Source: Akkermansia muciniphila (GTDB taxonomy: Bacteria > Verrucomicrobiota > Verrucomicrobiia > Limisphaerales > SXTU01). Taken from it: a stretch of 46,617 nucleotides of DNA. The DNA lies in assembly GCA_945874145.1 (NCBI GenBank), contig CAMCFN010000033.1, positions 1 through 46,617 on the forward strand, written 5' to 3'. The position numbers and the translations under genes are program-made. The notes under the pieces were generated by a model, which saw nothing but the letters and a program-made list of their open reading frames with translations, was not told the origin of the DNA and searched no databases. The stretch's first letter is position 1. Each line of letters starts with the position of its first letter. This document shows positions 40,360 through 46,617 of the stretch, one piece after another.

Positions 40360-41220
40360 ATGACACCCCAGAACATCGCGCGGACGGTCGGCATCGCCCT
40401 CCTGATTTTTTGCGCCATCATCATGGCGTCGTCCGGCACGTATGTGGTGCAGCCCGGCTATCGCGGCGTGGAGGTGACGATGGGCAAGGTCTCGCCGGCC
40501 TTCAAACCTGAGGGTTTCGGCATGAAGGCTCCGGTCATCACGCTCATCCATCCCGTCTCCATCCGGCAGCAGACGGCGGAGGACAAGGCGGATTGCTACT
40601 CGTCGGACTTGCAGCAAATCCATGTCGAACTGCGCGTGCTGTTCCGCATCCCGGAGGCGTCCGTGGTGAAGCTCTTTCAGGAGTATTACGGCCAGCCGTT
40701 CGAGAGCCTCATCGCCCCGCGCGTACACGAGGCGCTCAAGGAAGTGACGGCCCTCCAGAGCGCCGAACAGATCGTGAAGAACCGCGAGAAGATCAAGACT
40801 GACGCCCTCGAGATCGCCCGGAAGAAGGTCGGCACGCTGCTGGTCATCGAGGACATCGTCATCCAGGACATCGCACTCTCGAAGGAGCTGGGCCACGCCA
40901 TCGAGGCCAAGATGGTGCAGGAGCAGGAGGCCTCGAAGTCCAAGTTCCTCCAGCAGCGCGCGCAGATCGAGGCCGACACCGCCGTCATCCAGGCCAAGGG
41001 CGAGGCCGAGTCCATCCGCATCCGCGGCGAGGCGCTCAAGGACAACCCGGCGTTCGTGGACTTGAAGATCGTGGACAAGTGGGATGGCTTTACGCCGCTG
41101 ATCATCGGTGGCGGGGACAAGATTCTGCTCTCGCTCCAAGACGCCGAACGTCTCCGTCAGACCCGACCCAATGGACCGCTACCGAACCAACCGCCGGCCG
41201 TTCGCCGCACCACAAAGTAA
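40360..41220 (+). CDS. SPFH/band-7 (prohibitin-like) membrane protein, first copy
   Basis: A 286-aa protein from the ATG at 40360-40362, preferred over a GTG at 40309 because it lies just before the membrane helix ('IARTVGIALLIFCAIIMASSG', about 6-27). The SPFH domain covers about 28-200 ('VVQPGYRGVEVTMGKVSPAF', 'SSDLQQIHVELRVLFRIPEASVV', 'SLIAPRVHEALKEVTALQSAEQ'). A charged coiled-coil tail follows ('KSKFLQQRAQIEADTAVIQAKGEAESI'). Such proteins form large membrane-attached ring or cage oligomers that can control proteases (HflKC/FtsH) or membrane domains. It is 4 bp upstream of a paralogue of the same architecture, suggesting a hetero-oligomer. Confidence 0.9.
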   Translation: MTPQNIARTVGIALLIFCAIIMASSGTYVVQPGYRGVEVTMGKVSPAFKPEGFGMKAPVITLIHPVSIRQQTAEDKADCYSSDLQQIHVELRVLFRIPEASVVKLFQEYYGQPFESLIAPRVHEALKEVTALQSAEQIVKNREKIKTDALEIARKKVGTLLVIEDIVIQDIALSKELGHAIEAKMVQEQEASKSKFLQQRAQIEADTAVIQAKGEAESIRIRGEALKDNPAFVDLKIVDKWDGFTPLIIGGGDKILLSLQDAERLRQTRPNGPLPNQPPAVRRTTK

Positions 41221-41224
41221 CGCG

Positions 41225-42046
41225 ATGAACCCGAACTTTCTGCCCAGGCTCATCGGCGCGGGGGTGCTGGTATTTGTGCTCGTCATCCTCGGCTCGTCCT
41301 CCAGCTACATGGTTGACCCCGGCACGCGCGGCATCAAGGTGACGCTCGGCAAGACGGCGGACCAGTTCCTGCCGGAGGGCTTCGGTCTCAAGGCCCCGTT
41401 CATCACCAGCATCGTGCCGGTGAACATCCGGCAGAAGACCATGCCGGTGAAGGCCGACTGCTTTTCCTCGGACTTGCAGCAGGTCAGCCTGGAAGTGCGC
41501 GTGCTCTACCGCGTGCCGGAATCGTCGGTCGTTCAGATTTACAAGGAGTTCGCCGGCGACCCGTTCGACAGCCTCATCGCCCCGCGCGTGCAGGAAGCGC
41601 TCAAGGAAGTCACCGCCTCGCAGACCGCCGAGCAGATCGTGAAGAACCGCGAGGAGATCAAGCAGAAGGCCATCGCCGCCGCGAAGCTCAAGATCGGCAC
41701 GCTGCTCACCCTCGTGGACGTCGTCATCCGCAATATTGACCTCTCGCCTGAGCTGGAGCGCGCCATCGAGGCTAAGATGGTCGCCGAGCAACAGGCCGCG
41801 CAGGCGCGCTTCACGCAGGTGCAGACGCAGACCGAGGCCGAGACCGCCATCATCCGCGCCAGCGGCGAGGCCAAGGCCATCACCGTGCGGGGCGAGGCGC
41901 TCAAGCTGAACCCCGCCTTCCTGCGCCTGCAAATCGTCGAACGCTGGAACGGCAAGTCCCCGCTCGTCGTCCCTGCGGACGTCAACAACACCGGTGCCGC
42001 GTTGCTCCTGCCGCTGGGCCCGGCTGAGAAGCCCGCCGCCCCATGA
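41225..42046 (+). CDS. SPFH/band-7 (prohibitin-like) membrane protein, second copy
   Basis: A 273-aa protein from the ATG at 41225-41227, just before the membrane helix ('LPRLIGAGVLVFVLVILGSSSS'). The SPFH domain ('MVDPGTRGIKVTLGKTADQF', 'SSDLQQVSLEVRVLYRVPESSVV', 'SLIAPRVQEALKEVTASQTAEQ') aligns collinearly with its neighbour and shares long identical stretches ('AEQIVKNRE', 'GEALK.NPAF'). The two probably arose by tandem duplication and diverged. The C-terminal tail 'VVPADVNNTGAALLLPLGP' differs. The stop overlaps the start of a 65-aa membrane protein (ATGA), so all three genes form one unit. Confidence 0.9.
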   Translation: MNPNFLPRLIGAGVLVFVLVILGSSSSYMVDPGTRGIKVTLGKTADQFLPEGFGLKAPFITSIVPVNIRQKTMPVKADCFSSDLQQVSLEVRVLYRVPESSVVQIYKEFAGDPFDSLIAPRVQEALKEVTASQTAEQIVKNREEIKQKAIAAAKLKIGTLLTLVDVVIRNIDLSPELERAIEAKMVAEQQAAQARFTQVQTQTEAETAIIRASGEAKAITVRGEALKLNPAFLRLQIVERWNGKSPLVVPADVNNTGAALLLPLGPAEKPAAP

Positions 42047-42240
42047 ACCCGCAGGTCCGGGCCGCGCTCAGGTGGTTGATTCTCGTCGGGGTGCTGGTGC
42101 TGCTGGCCCTGTTGTTTAAGCCGGTGCTGGCCTTTGTCGAGATGGCCGCGCTCGAACTGCGTTACTTCTGGTGGCTCATCCTGCTGGTGGCGCTGGCGGT
42201 CTGGCTGATCTGGGGCGTGGGCCGAAAGTCCAAGGACTAG
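42043..42240 (+). CDS. 65-aa two-helix membrane protein in the SPFH operon
   Basis: A 65-aa protein with two hydrophobic helices ('WLILVGVLVLLALLF', about 11-30, and 'YFWWLILLVALAVWLIWGV', about 41-59) and a basic tail (GRKSKD). Its ATG overlaps the stop of the second SPFH gene, which strongly supports translation. No family recognised. By context it may be a membrane accessory of the SPFH complex. Confidence 0.8.
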   Translation: MNPQVRAALRWLILVGVLVLLALLFKPVLAFVEMAALELRYFWWLILLVALAVWLIWGVGRKSKD

Positions 42241-42284
42241 ACGGCTCCCGGCAACTGCTGTTTTCTCCCCCTTCTGCAACTTGC

Positions 42285-42890
42285 GTGAACACCTACACCA
42301 CTTCTGATCTGGAAACGCTCCCTGCCCGGCTATGGAGCGAGTTAGAGCGAGCGGCGGCCGAGCCTGCCAACCCCCTTCGCACGCCCGTGCTGGGCACCTC
42401 AAATCTGTTCGAGTGCTCAATGCGCGTGGTGGTCCTCCGCCGGGCGGACGCCGCCAAACGGCAGCTCATCGCCTACTCGGATGCCCGTGCGCAGAAAGTC
42501 CACCAGCTCAAGCTTTGCGAGCAGGCGCACTGGCTCTTCTACGACCCCGCGCGCCGCGCCCAGCTCCGGATCAGCGCCGGGACGATGATTCACCAAAATG
42601 ACGCCATTGCGCGTGAGCACTGGCAGGCGCTGCCGCTGGCTGGCCGACGGAACTACTGCGCGAACCTGCCTCCCGGCACCGACATCCATGCGCCCGGCGA
42701 TGCGATTGCGCCTGAGCTGAAGCTGCCGTCGGTGACGAAGAAGCAGCTTGAGGTGGGCTACGAGAACTTCGCCGTGCTAGTCGCCACCGTGGATCAAATC
42801 GACTGGCTGCAACTGGGTGATGAAACCCACGTCCGAGCGGTCTTTAATTGGACGGCGGCAGGCTGGAGCGGACTTTGGCTGGTGCCGTGA
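42285..42890 (+). CDS. PNPOx-like FMN-binding protein (Alr4036 type)
   Basis: A 201-aa cytosolic protein from a GTG at 42285-42287 ('VNTYTTSDLETLPARLWSELERA'); the reading frame continues upstream into the previous gene without support. 'NPLRTPVLGTSNLFECSMRVVVLRRADAAKRQLIAYSDARAQKVHQLK' and 'YDPARRAQLRISAGTMIHQND' match the pyridoxamine-phosphate-oxidase split-barrel fold, Alr4036-like subgroup. Classical PNPOx makes pyridoxal phosphate using FMN. This subgroup is uncharacterised, and the C-terminal PNPOx half that completes the substrate site is not evident, so PdxH is not assigned. It stands 44 bp after the SPFH unit. Confidence 0.82.
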   Translation: MNTYTTSDLETLPARLWSELERAAAEPANPLRTPVLGTSNLFECSMRVVVLRRADAAKRQLIAYSDARAQKVHQLKLCEQAHWLFYDPARRAQLRISAGTMIHQNDAIAREHWQALPLAGRRNYCANLPPGTDIHAPGDAIAPELKLPSVTKKQLEVGYENFAVLVATVDQIDWLQLGDETHVRAVFNWTAAGWSGLWLVP

Positions 42891-42909
42891 AAGTGGAGGT
42901 TGCCCGTGC

Positions 42910-43683
42910 TTAAAATCCCGCCGCACTGGAGGCATCCAGCCGGACGTAAAGTTTCGGCTGCTGCACCGGCGTCCATAGCGGGGTGCCGATCTTTGCATCA
43001 CCGATCTCGCCCAAGCTGGGCACCACGTCGGAAGCGGCCAAGGGGTCGCGCGGTGGCATTTTGAGCTGTTCGGCGTGCCCATCGGCTGCACCGGCGAGCG
43101 CTTGGTTCTTGTGGCGGGTCAGCCCGATGCCGTAGCTGCTGCCGTAGTTGTAGTGAGTGCGTGTCCAGTCGAAGTCACCCGCGCTCCAATTGTAGTTGTT
43201 CATGTTGCGCGAATCCTCCGTGGTGATCAGGAAATCACTCGGCGTCTGCACCCGATCCGTCCGCAAGGGGCGCGGGGGCGCGGCCGGGACAATGATGTGG
43301 GAGTTCACCACGTAATCCACGATGAAGGGCAAAGTGCCATACATGCTGCCGGTGTCCCGGTGCGAGGGGCAGACATAGGCGTTGGTGTTGTTGCCCAAGT
43401 ATGGCAGCAGCAGCTTGAACCAGACATCGGGGGCCGTGGTCAGTTGCGCATTGGCGGCGAACGTGCCGGAGGGATAGCGGTCATCGTGATCCCCGGCATA
43501 GACGAGGAAGCCCAGCGCCATCTGTTTGTGATTGTTGAGGCACTTGGCCCCGAGCGCGGTGCCTTTGGCCTTCGCCAGTGCCGGCAGGAGCATGCCGGCG
43601 AGAATTGCGATGATGGCGATGACGACCAGTAGCTCGATCAGCGTAAAGCCGGTGTTCCGTGGGGGGGCGATGAGGCGATTCAT
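42910..43683 (-). CDS. pseudopilin-like protein with H-X9-DG motif
   Basis: A 257-aa protein. Prepilin leader '[22 protein letters not shown]' has the peptidase site after Gly12 and Glu at mature position 5; the following hydrophobic helix is the type IV pilin/type II secretion assembly segment. The C-terminal part contains H-x9-DG ('[19 protein letters not shown]'), the mark of the H-X9-DG processing-associated group that is greatly expanded in Verrucomicrobiota, Planctomycetota and Lentisphaerota. Processing needs a prepilin peptidase encoded elsewhere. Function unknown; likely surface-exposed or secretion-linked. It is a single copy here, convergent with the PNPOx-like gene. Confidence 0.92.
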   Translation of the reverse strand: MNRLIAPPRNTGFTLIELLVVIAIIAILAGMLLPALAKAKGTALGAKCLNNHKQMALGFLVYAGDHDDRYPSGTFAANAQLTTAPDVWFKLLLPYLGNNTNAYVCPSHRDTGSMYGTLPFIVDYVVNSHIIVPAAPPRPLRTDRVQTPSDFLITTEDSRNMNNYNWSAGDFDWTRTHYNYGSSYGIGLTRHKNQALAGAADGHAEQLKMPPRDPLAASDVVPSLGEIGDAKIGTPLWTPVQQPKLYVRLDASSAAGF

Positions 43684-44074
43684 GTTCGGTGCCGTGGGGC
43701 TGATGAGGATAGATTGTTAAGCGTTCAAGGGGCGCTTCCAAGTGCTAAATCTCACCAAGTGCCGATGTAGCCCGCCGCGCTGCCCGCCGCCTCGATGGTC
43801 GAGGCCATAGGATCCAGCAGGTGCGTGGCAAAATCTCGTCGTCGTGGAAATGGCTGGCCGGCCCACGAAGCACACAAACCCACGAAAGCGGAAGGTTGGG
43901 CAACGCATGGCGGGGCCGCCATCAACGGGTGGAGTTTTCGCGGGGTTTGACTGAGCGCTTGGCGATGCGCTTTCCTCGCGCAGTAAGCAGGAATTTCACG
44001 CCCGCTGCTGTTCGCGCCCAGTCGAGCACCTTTCCCCGTTCCCTCGGGCTCCGTGCGTTGCTACCGTCCGGCCC
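43684..44074. other. intergenic region with possible minus-strand gene-end remnants
   Basis: 391 bp without a called gene. Two minus-strand stretches look protein-like but lack starts: 'FATHLLDPMASTIEAAGSAA' ending 'GYIGTW' at 43752-43754, and 'KVLDWARTAAGVKFLLTARG' followed by a basic tail ending near 43922. A direct repeat of CCCACGAA (around 43861-43886) lies between. The promoters of the pseudopilin and the MnmC-like gene should also be here; none could be assigned. Confidence 0.4.
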
Positions 44075-44926
44075 GTGTCGTCTTCCGGCTACAGCTTGGT
44101 CACCCTCGCCAATGGCGTCCGCAGCGTCCGCTCGCTCGCGGAGGCGGAGACGTTTCACCCTGTCATCGGCCCCGTGGCGGAAGCGGAGGCGCTCTACGTG
44201 CGGCAGCTCCGGCTGCTCGATCGGTTGGCGGCGCACACAGGCGAATTCGTGATTTGGGATGTGGGCCTGGGCGCGGCCGCCAACGCCCTGACCGTCCTGC
44301 GGGCGATTCGTGATCTGCCGGGCTCCGTGCGGCTCGTGAGTTTCGACCACACGCTGGAGCCGCTGCGCTTCGCCCTCCAGCACGCGGAGGAACTGGGTTA
44401 CTTCGGCGGTTACGAGCCGCTGGTGGCGGCGCTGCTCGCCCAAGGCCAGGCCACGCTGCAAATCGGCCCGCAAGCCCTGCGCTGGGAAACGCACGTGGGC
44501 GACTTTCCCACCTGGTTGCAGGCCGCGAATCAAGTTTTCCCCGCGCCGCACGCGATTCTCTTCGATGCCTATTCACCAGCGAAGAACCCGGCCATGTGGA
44601 CGCTCCCGCTCTTCACGAACCTGTTCCGCCAACTGGACCCTGCCCGCCCCTGCGCCATGCCCACGTATTCGCGGGCGACGCTGCTGCGCGTGACTTGGCT
44701 GCTCGCGGGCTTCCATGTTGGCGTGGGCCATGCGACCGGGGAAAAGGAAGAAACCACGCTGGCCGCCAACACCTTGTCGCTCCTGGATGAACCGCTGGAC
44801 CGCAAGTGGCTCGCACGCGCCCGCCGCTCCACCAGCGCCGAGCCGCTGCACACGCCGGTTTACTGCCAAGCCCCGCTCACGGCCGAGACTTGGGACCGGC
44901 TGCAAGCCCATCCACAGTTCCGCTGA
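44075..44926 (+). CDS. MnmC-type SAM-dependent methyltransferase domain protein
   Basis: A 283-aa protein with a GTG start at 44075. The family landmarks are 'TFHPVIGPVAEAEALYVRQL' (26-45), SAM site 'VIWDVGLGAAANAL' (59-72), 'LVSFDHTLEPLRFAL', 'ILFDAYSPAKNPAMWTLPLF' and 'YSRATLLRVTWLLAGFHVGVG'. This is Methyltransf_30/DUF752, the methyltransferase half of MnmC, which completes 5-methylaminomethyl-2-thiouridine at tRNA position 34. The FAD oxidase half of bifunctional MnmC is absent, so this is a stand-alone form; the tRNA substrate is inferred from family. It is convergent with trpE, 20 bp apart. Confidence 0.85.
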   Translation: MSSSGYSLVTLANGVRSVRSLAEAETFHPVIGPVAEAEALYVRQLRLLDRLAAHTGEFVIWDVGLGAAANALTVLRAIRDLPGSVRLVSFDHTLEPLRFALQHAEELGYFGGYEPLVAALLAQGQATLQIGPQALRWETHVGDFPTWLQAANQVFPAPHAILFDAYSPAKNPAMWTLPLFTNLFRQLDPARPCAMPTYSRATLLRVTWLLAGFHVGVGHATGEKEETTLAANTLSLLDEPLDRKWLARARRSTSAEPLHTPVYCQAPLTAETWDRLQAHPQFR

Positions 44927-44946
44927 CAGTTGCGGAGCGCCGCGAC

Positions 44947-46473
44947 TCACTTCCGTGCAAACGTCTCCGCCAGCGCCACGGCCTTCCGCATCGCCTTGGA
45001 CTTGTTCACCGTCTCCTGAAATTCCGACTCCGGGTCACTGTCCGTCACCCAGCCGCCGCCGGCTTGCACGGAGACCTTGCCTTCCTTCACCAACGCGGTG
45101 CGAATCGTGATGGCCGTGTCGCAATTCCCGTTAAAGCTGAAGTAGCCCACACAACCCGCATAAGGCCCGCGCGTCGTGCCTTCCATCTCCGCAATGAGCT
45201 GCATCGCGCGAATCTTCGGCGCGCCGCTCACCGTGCCGGCAGGGAAGGTCGCGCGCATCAGGTCGAACGCCGTCTTGTCGGCCGCGAGCTGGCCCTCCAC
45301 CTGCGACACGATGTGCATCACATGGCTGTAACGTTCGATGACCATCAACTCCTTCACCTGCACGGAGCCGTAATCGCACACGCGCCCGATGTCGTTGCGC
45401 GCGAGGTCCACCAGCATGACGTGCTCGGCGCGTTCCTTCGGATCGGCGAGCAACTCCTTCTCCATCGCCAAGTCCTCGTCGTGCGTCGCCCCGCGCGGAC
45501 GCGTGCCGGCGATGGGACGGATTTCAATCAGCTTGTCCTCGCAGCGCACATGAATCTCCGGCGAAACGCCCACCAGCGCGAAGCCATCCAGCTCCAGCAG
45601 GAACATGTAGGGCGAGGGGTTGATCGTGCGCGCGGCGCGATAAAGGTCCAGCGGACTGGCCTTCACCGGCGCGCTGAAACGCTGCGAACCGACCACCTGG
45701 ATGATGTCCCCGGCGGTGATGTGCTTCTTCGCCTCCAGCACGTTCGCGATGAACCGCTCCTTCGGGGTGTTCGACTCAAACGGCGCGGGCGCAACCTCGG
45801 ATGGCAGCGTCGCGGGGATGTGCTCCGTCGGTTGTTCGAGCAGCGAAATAAGCCGGTCAATCTCCGCCAAGGCGTTTTCGTAAGCCTCGGTCGGCGAGGC
45901 GGCATCGTCCAAGACCGCGTTCACCAGAATCGTGATGGTCTGCTGCGCGCGGTCGAAGATGAGCAGCTCGTCCGCGATGAGGAAATACAGCGTCGGCGTG
46001 CCCAGTTCGTCCTTCGTCGGGCGCGGCACAATCGGCTCCACGTCGTGGATGAACTCGTAGCCGATGAAGCCCACCGCGCCGCCGGTGAAGCGCGGCAGGC
46101 CGGGCACGTTCACGGGCCGGTAGCGCGCCAGCACGCGCTCCACGACTTCGAGACCGTCGCGCACGCACTGGTCGCACGGCTCCTTGCCGGGCGCGGGGAT
46201 GGCAAACTTCTCGACGACCTTGCCGTCCGCGATGACCTCGATGCGGTTCGCGGTCTGCTTGATGACCGCGCGCGGGTTGCACCCGACGAACGAGTAGCGC
46301 CCGAGATGCTCGCCGCCCTCGACCGACTCGAAGAGGAACGATTCGCCCTGCCCGCGAATCTTTTTGTAGGCGGACAGTGGCGTCTCAAAATCCGCGAGAA
46401 TGCGACGCATCACGGGGACGAGGTTCCCCTGCGTCGCGAGCTTCAGAAAGGCATCGAGCTTCGGCGAATACAT
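44947..46473 (-). CDS. trpE: anthranilate synthase component I
   Basis: A 508-aa protein. The N-terminal regulatory part has 'SFLFESVEGGEHLGRYSFVG' (45-64; the ES motif corresponds to the Trp feedback site 'LLES'). The chorismate-binding core has 'VGSQRFSAPVKASPLDLYRA', 'GVSPEIHVRCED', 'IRPIAGTRPRG', 'HVMLVDLARNDIGRVC', 'FPAGTVSGAPKIRAMQLI' and 'VQAGGGWVTDSDPESE'. TrpE makes anthranilate from chorismate with ammonia from TrpG. trpG is not in the window and would lie elsewhere or downstream of other genes. Length is normal for a separate component I. PabB is less likely because of the intact N-terminal feedback element. Confidence 0.95.
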   Translation of the reverse strand: MYSPKLDAFLKLATQGNLVPVMRRILADFETPLSAYKKIRGQGESFLFESVEGGEHLGRYSFVGCNPRAVIKQTANRIEVIADGKVVEKFAIPAPGKEPCDQCVRDGLEVVERVLARYRPVNVPGLPRFTGGAVGFIGYEFIHDVEPIVPRPTKDELGTPTLYFLIADELLIFDRAQQTITILVNAVLDDAASPTEAYENALAEIDRLISLLEQPTEHIPATLPSEVAPAPFESNTPKERFIANVLEAKKHITAGDIIQVVGSQRFSAPVKASPLDLYRAARTINPSPYMFLLELDGFALVGVSPEIHVRCEDKLIEIRPIAGTRPRGATHDEDLAMEKELLADPKERAEHVMLVDLARNDIGRVCDYGSVQVKELMVIERYSHVMHIVSQVEGQLAADKTAFDLMRATFPAGTVSGAPKIRAMQLIAEMEGTTRGPYAGCVGYFSFNGNCDTAITIRTALVKEGKVSVQAGGGWVTDSDPESEFQETVNKSKAMRKAVALAETFARK

Positions 46474-46617
46474 AACGTGCGGAGCACCTTACCCGAACCG
46501 GGACACCCGGCGGAAGCCTCAAGCTGTGCGAACTCACGGCTCGCCAATCACTGCGGTTGTCGCCCTTGAACCAGTGCTGGTAGGGCGCAGTGTCCTCACC
46601 GCGCCGCCGAGGTCTAG
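46474..46617. other. trpE upstream region with a GTAG-headed hairpin repeat
   Basis: 144 bp to the window edge. No leader peptide with Trp codons or attenuator pair is apparent. A repeat begins GGTAG (46579) and forms GGCGCAGTG-TCCT-CACCGCGCC (46584-46605, one mismatch in a 9-bp stem). The GTAG head plus hairpin is REP-like. The promoter could not be placed. Confidence 0.55.

Noticed and set aside
43922-44551. 209-codon minus-strand frame
   Set aside because: Mostly antisense to the MnmC-like gene; only the last 36 codons lie outside it.

Overview
The window is GC-rich bacterial DNA, most likely from a Verrucomicrobiota chromosome (Pedosphaera/Limisphaerales-like), with Planctomycetota as the alternative. 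The reasons are the dense set of 'planctomycete-type' secreted families (PSCyt1/DUF1549/DUF1553, DUF1501, DUF1552, DUF1592), an H-X9-DG pseudopilin, a WA-DP helical-repeat protein and many short palindromic and heptamer repeats. No rRNA, tRNA, CRISPR array, transposase or phage gene was seen. Many very long reverse-strand reading frames are antisense artefacts of high GC3 and are left out.

Region 1 (1-21730) is one unbroken minus-strand run of 14 genes, most separated by 2-60 bp or overlapping. In transcription order: secreted PHP metallohydrolase, class IV aminotransferase, DUF1501, DUF1549/DUF1553 without its N-terminal cytochrome, DUF1501, PSCyt1-DUF1549-DUF1553, DUF1501, a 1406-aa PSCyt/DUF1592-type protein, DUF1552, alpha/beta hydrolase, SGNH hydrolase, a LolA-like secreted protein, a parallel beta-helix protein and a truncated PSCyt1 protein. 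The DUF1501/DUF1552 proteins carry twin-arginine leaders, while the haem-motif (CxxCH) proteins carry Sec leaders. This fits cofactor-loaded hydrolase-like partners exported folded beside c-type cytochromes. Substrate is unknown; the hydrolases and beta-helix hint at polymer breakdown.

Region 2 (21731-32523) holds a divergently transcribed WA-DP repeat membrane protein, a convergent UvrD/PcrA helicase, a secreted CehA/McbA-type metallohydrolase followed by a type I sulfatase, and a stand-alone LON-domain protein translationally coupled to an MsbA-like ABC exporter.

Region 3 (32524-39500) is repeat-rich: heptamer arrays, G/A-rich palindromes, a small hypothetical gene, a probable gene remnant, a pre-peptidase C-terminal (PPC) domain protein, and a two-gene module (Big2-cytochrome-DUF1549/1553 lipoprotein plus cytochrome-WD40 protein). 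Two copies of the same inverted-hairpin repeat bracket that module.

Region 4 (39501-46617) is more housekeeping-like: LarB, two tandem SPFH/band-7 proteins with a 65-aa two-helix membrane protein, a PNPOx-like flavoprotein, a pseudopilin, a MnmC-like methyltransferase and TrpE.

The points most worth following are the chained DUF1501/cytochrome modules with split export routes, REPIN-like repeats showing a compensatory base-pair change and bracketing a module, repeats that form a signal peptide, and three heptamer tandem-repeat arrays, two of them inside one coding sequence.
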